This document shows, piece after piece, positions 13,946 through 15,015 of a stretch of 15,015 nt of DNA (position 1 is its first letter; every line of letters starts with the position of its first letter). This DNA comes from Reyranella sp. (lineage in GTDB: Bacteria; Pseudomonadota; Alphaproteobacteria; Reyranellales; Reyranellaceae). Below the pieces are notes generated by a model. That model was not told the DNA's origin. It saw only the letters and a program-made list of their open reading frames with translations, and did no database searches. The stretch covers positions 1-15,015 of the forward strand of contig SCVT01000086.1 of assembly GCA_004296815.1 (NCBI GenBank), in the 5' to 3' direction. The position numbers and the translations under genes are program-made.

Positions 13946-14443
13946 CTATCTCAGGACCGATGCGACCTTGTCGAGCCCCGCCTTCGCGCAGGCCTCGTCC
14001 TTGTCGCCGTCCGGCGAGCCGGAAACGGCGACGGCGCCAATGACGTCGCCGCCGACCACGACCGGCAGGCCGCCTTGCGCCGCCATCACGTTGTGCAGGT
14101 GGACGAGCTGGTCGCCCGGATCCTTGCGCACGCGCTGCTCGACGGCGCCGGACGGCTGCTTGTAGGTGCGCGCGGTATAGGCGCGGCGATAGCTGTTTTC
14201 CATGGAATGAGGCGGAGCGCCATCGCCGCGCAGATGCACGATCACCTCGGCGTTGCGGCCGACCACGGCGACGGACACGGTGAAGCCTTGCGCCTTGCAG
14301 TGATCGGCGGCAGCGGTCGCGATCGCAAGCGCAGTCGCCAGCGACAGGTCCTTGTGCTCCAGCAGCTGCGCGCCGGCCGGCGCCACTGCGGCACACAAGA
14401 TGGCCGCCGCTCCCAGCGTCATTCCAACAACACGACGGATCAT
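13946..14443 (-). CDS. Secreted GlcG/HbpS-like (DUF336) protein
   Basis: The product has 165 residues. A signal peptide spans 1-25 (AGA before Q), followed by a heme-degrading/heme-binding HbpS/GlcG domain. Typical segments are LSLATALAIATAAADHC (33-49), SVAVVGRNAEVIVHLRGDGA (56-75), NSYRRAYTARTY, and the Gly-rich GGLPVVVGGDVIGAVAVSG with SPDGDKDEACAKAGLD near the C-terminus. Known relatives include HbpS of Streptomyces, a secreted heme-binding octamer, and GlcG of the glycolate locus. Function across the family varies, and heme binding here is not shown. The ATG overlaps the stop of the upstream methyltransferase gene (ATGA on the minus strand), so the two are co-translated. GGGGAAG lies just upstream. 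Confidence 0.88.
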   Translation of the reverse strand: MIRRVVGMTLGAAAILCAAVAPAGAQLLEHKDLSLATALAIATAAADHCKAQGFTVSVAVVGRNAEVIVHLRGDGAPPHSMENSYRRAYTARTYKQPSGAVEQRVRKDPGDQLVHLHNVMAAQGGLPVVVGGDVIGAVAVSGSPDGDKDEACAKAGLDKVASVLR

Positions 14444-15015
14444 CTACTTCCCCACACTTCCTTCGCTACCTCGACGCAGCGCGAGAGCTTGGCCCACTGC
14501 TCCTCCTCGGCCAGCAGGTTACCCTCCTCCGTGCTGGCGAAGCCACATTGCGGCGACAGGCAGAGCCGGTCGAGGTCGGTGAACTTCGCGGCCTCGTCGA
14601 GCCGGCGCTTGAGCTGGTCCTTGCTCTCGAGCGCGCCGGTTTTCGAGGTCATGATACCAAGGACTGCATGCTTGTTCTTCGGCAACATCCGCAACGGCTC
14701 GAAGCCGCCCGCGCGGTCGCTGTCGTATTCCATGAAGTAGGCGTCGACGCCCATCCTGTTGAACAGCACGTCGGCCACCGGCTCGTAGCCGCCCTGCGCC
14801 ATCCAGGTGGAGCGGAAGTTGCCGCGGCAGAGATGCATGGAGATGGTCATGCCGGGCGTGCGGCCCGCGACCGCGGCGTTCACCAGGTCGGCGTAGACGT
14901 GCAGCAGCCTGTCGGGATCGTCGCCACGGCCCTTGAGGTACTCGCGCTGTGCGGGATCGCAGAGATAGGCCACGAACACCTCGTCGAGCTGCAGGTAGGT
15001 GCAGCCCGCCTCGCC
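14440..15015 (-). CDS. MetE C-terminal-like (cobalamin-independent methionine synthase family) methyltransferase, N-terminus missing
   Basis: 191 C-terminal residues are visible; the gene continues beyond the right edge. The segment entering the window reads CTYLQLDEV, followed shortly by LCDP, typical of the zinc-dependent methyltransferase barrel. Zinc-site residues are the His and Cys of MHLCRGN (about 14827-14847), a Glu in YFMEYDSD and the Cys of LSPQCGFAS. Family members transfer a methyl group to a thiol such as homocysteine; stand-alone single-domain forms like YxjG/YxjH of Bacillus are common and often have undefined methyl donors. Whether this is full MetE or a single-domain form cannot be told from this fragment. 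No internal defect is seen. It is coupled by ATGA overlap to the GlcG-like gene, an unexpected partner. Confidence 0.9.
   Translation of the reverse strand, partial: GEAGCTYLQLDEVFVAYLCDPAQREYLKGRGDDPDRLLHVYADLVNAAVAGRTPGMTISMHLCRGNFRSTWMAQGGYEPVADVLFNRMGVDAYFMEYDSDRAGGFEPLRMLPKNKHAVLGIMTSKTGALESKDQLKRRLDEAAKFTDLDRLCLSPQCGFASTEEGNLLAEEEQWAKLSRCVEVAKEVWGSR

Overview
The window is GC-rich, densely packed bacterial chromosome. Codon use, the full-length ethylmalonyl-CoA mutase, and the types of amidase, SDR and enolase-superfamily genes suggest an alphaproteobacterium, perhaps in the Rhodospirillales or near Reyranella. The genus is inference. There is no RNA gene, insertion sequence, CRISPR array or phage gene, and no stretch over 300 bases lacks a gene.

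Layout from left to right. (1) The 3' part of a mandelate racemase/muconate lactonizing enzyme family gene (+). (2) A minus-strand operon of four genes, read from 4396 down to 873: a DUF898/YjgN-like membrane protein, a membrane-anchored M48 zinc metallopeptidase, a DcsG-like ATP-grasp ligase and a small secreted Rap1a/Tai-like protein. Its internal gaps are 1, 4 and 15 bases. (3) A divergent intergenic region of about 100 bases with a candidate promoter and a 17-base near-palindrome, leading to ethylmalonyl-CoA mutase (ecm, +). This gene ends tail-to-tail, with stop codons overlapping, against a small hotdog thioesterase-like gene (-). (4) Thirty bases from that gene's start, a DUF4743/Nudix gene begins on the plus strand. 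A small secreted His/Cys-rich protein follows. (5) A tightly coupled plus-strand operon: a TTC38-type TPR protein (TTG start), then two tandem amidase-signature hydrolases. The first junction is an ATGA overlap and the second is TAG immediately followed by ATG. (6) After a 91-base leader with two hairpins, the second of which covers the Shine-Dalgarno sequence, come an SDR oxidoreductase and an unrecognised single-pass membrane protein. (7) On the minus strand, entering from the right edge, a MetE-C-terminal-like methyltransferase (partial) overlaps a secreted GlcG/HbpS-like protein by ATGA.

Functionally this is mostly catabolic and accessory metabolism: acyl-CoA chemistry (ecm, hotdog), amide hydrolysis (two amidases), redox (SDR) and acid-sugar or other carboxylate chemistry (MR/MLE). 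The envelope-directed DUF898-M48-ATP-grasp-Rap1a cluster stands apart. The two least described units are that cluster and the TTC38-amidase-amidase operon. Neither is shown here to be a new system, but their tight gene coupling deserves comparative checking. The clearest non-coding signal is the perfect 9-base-pair stem over the SDR ribosome binding site.
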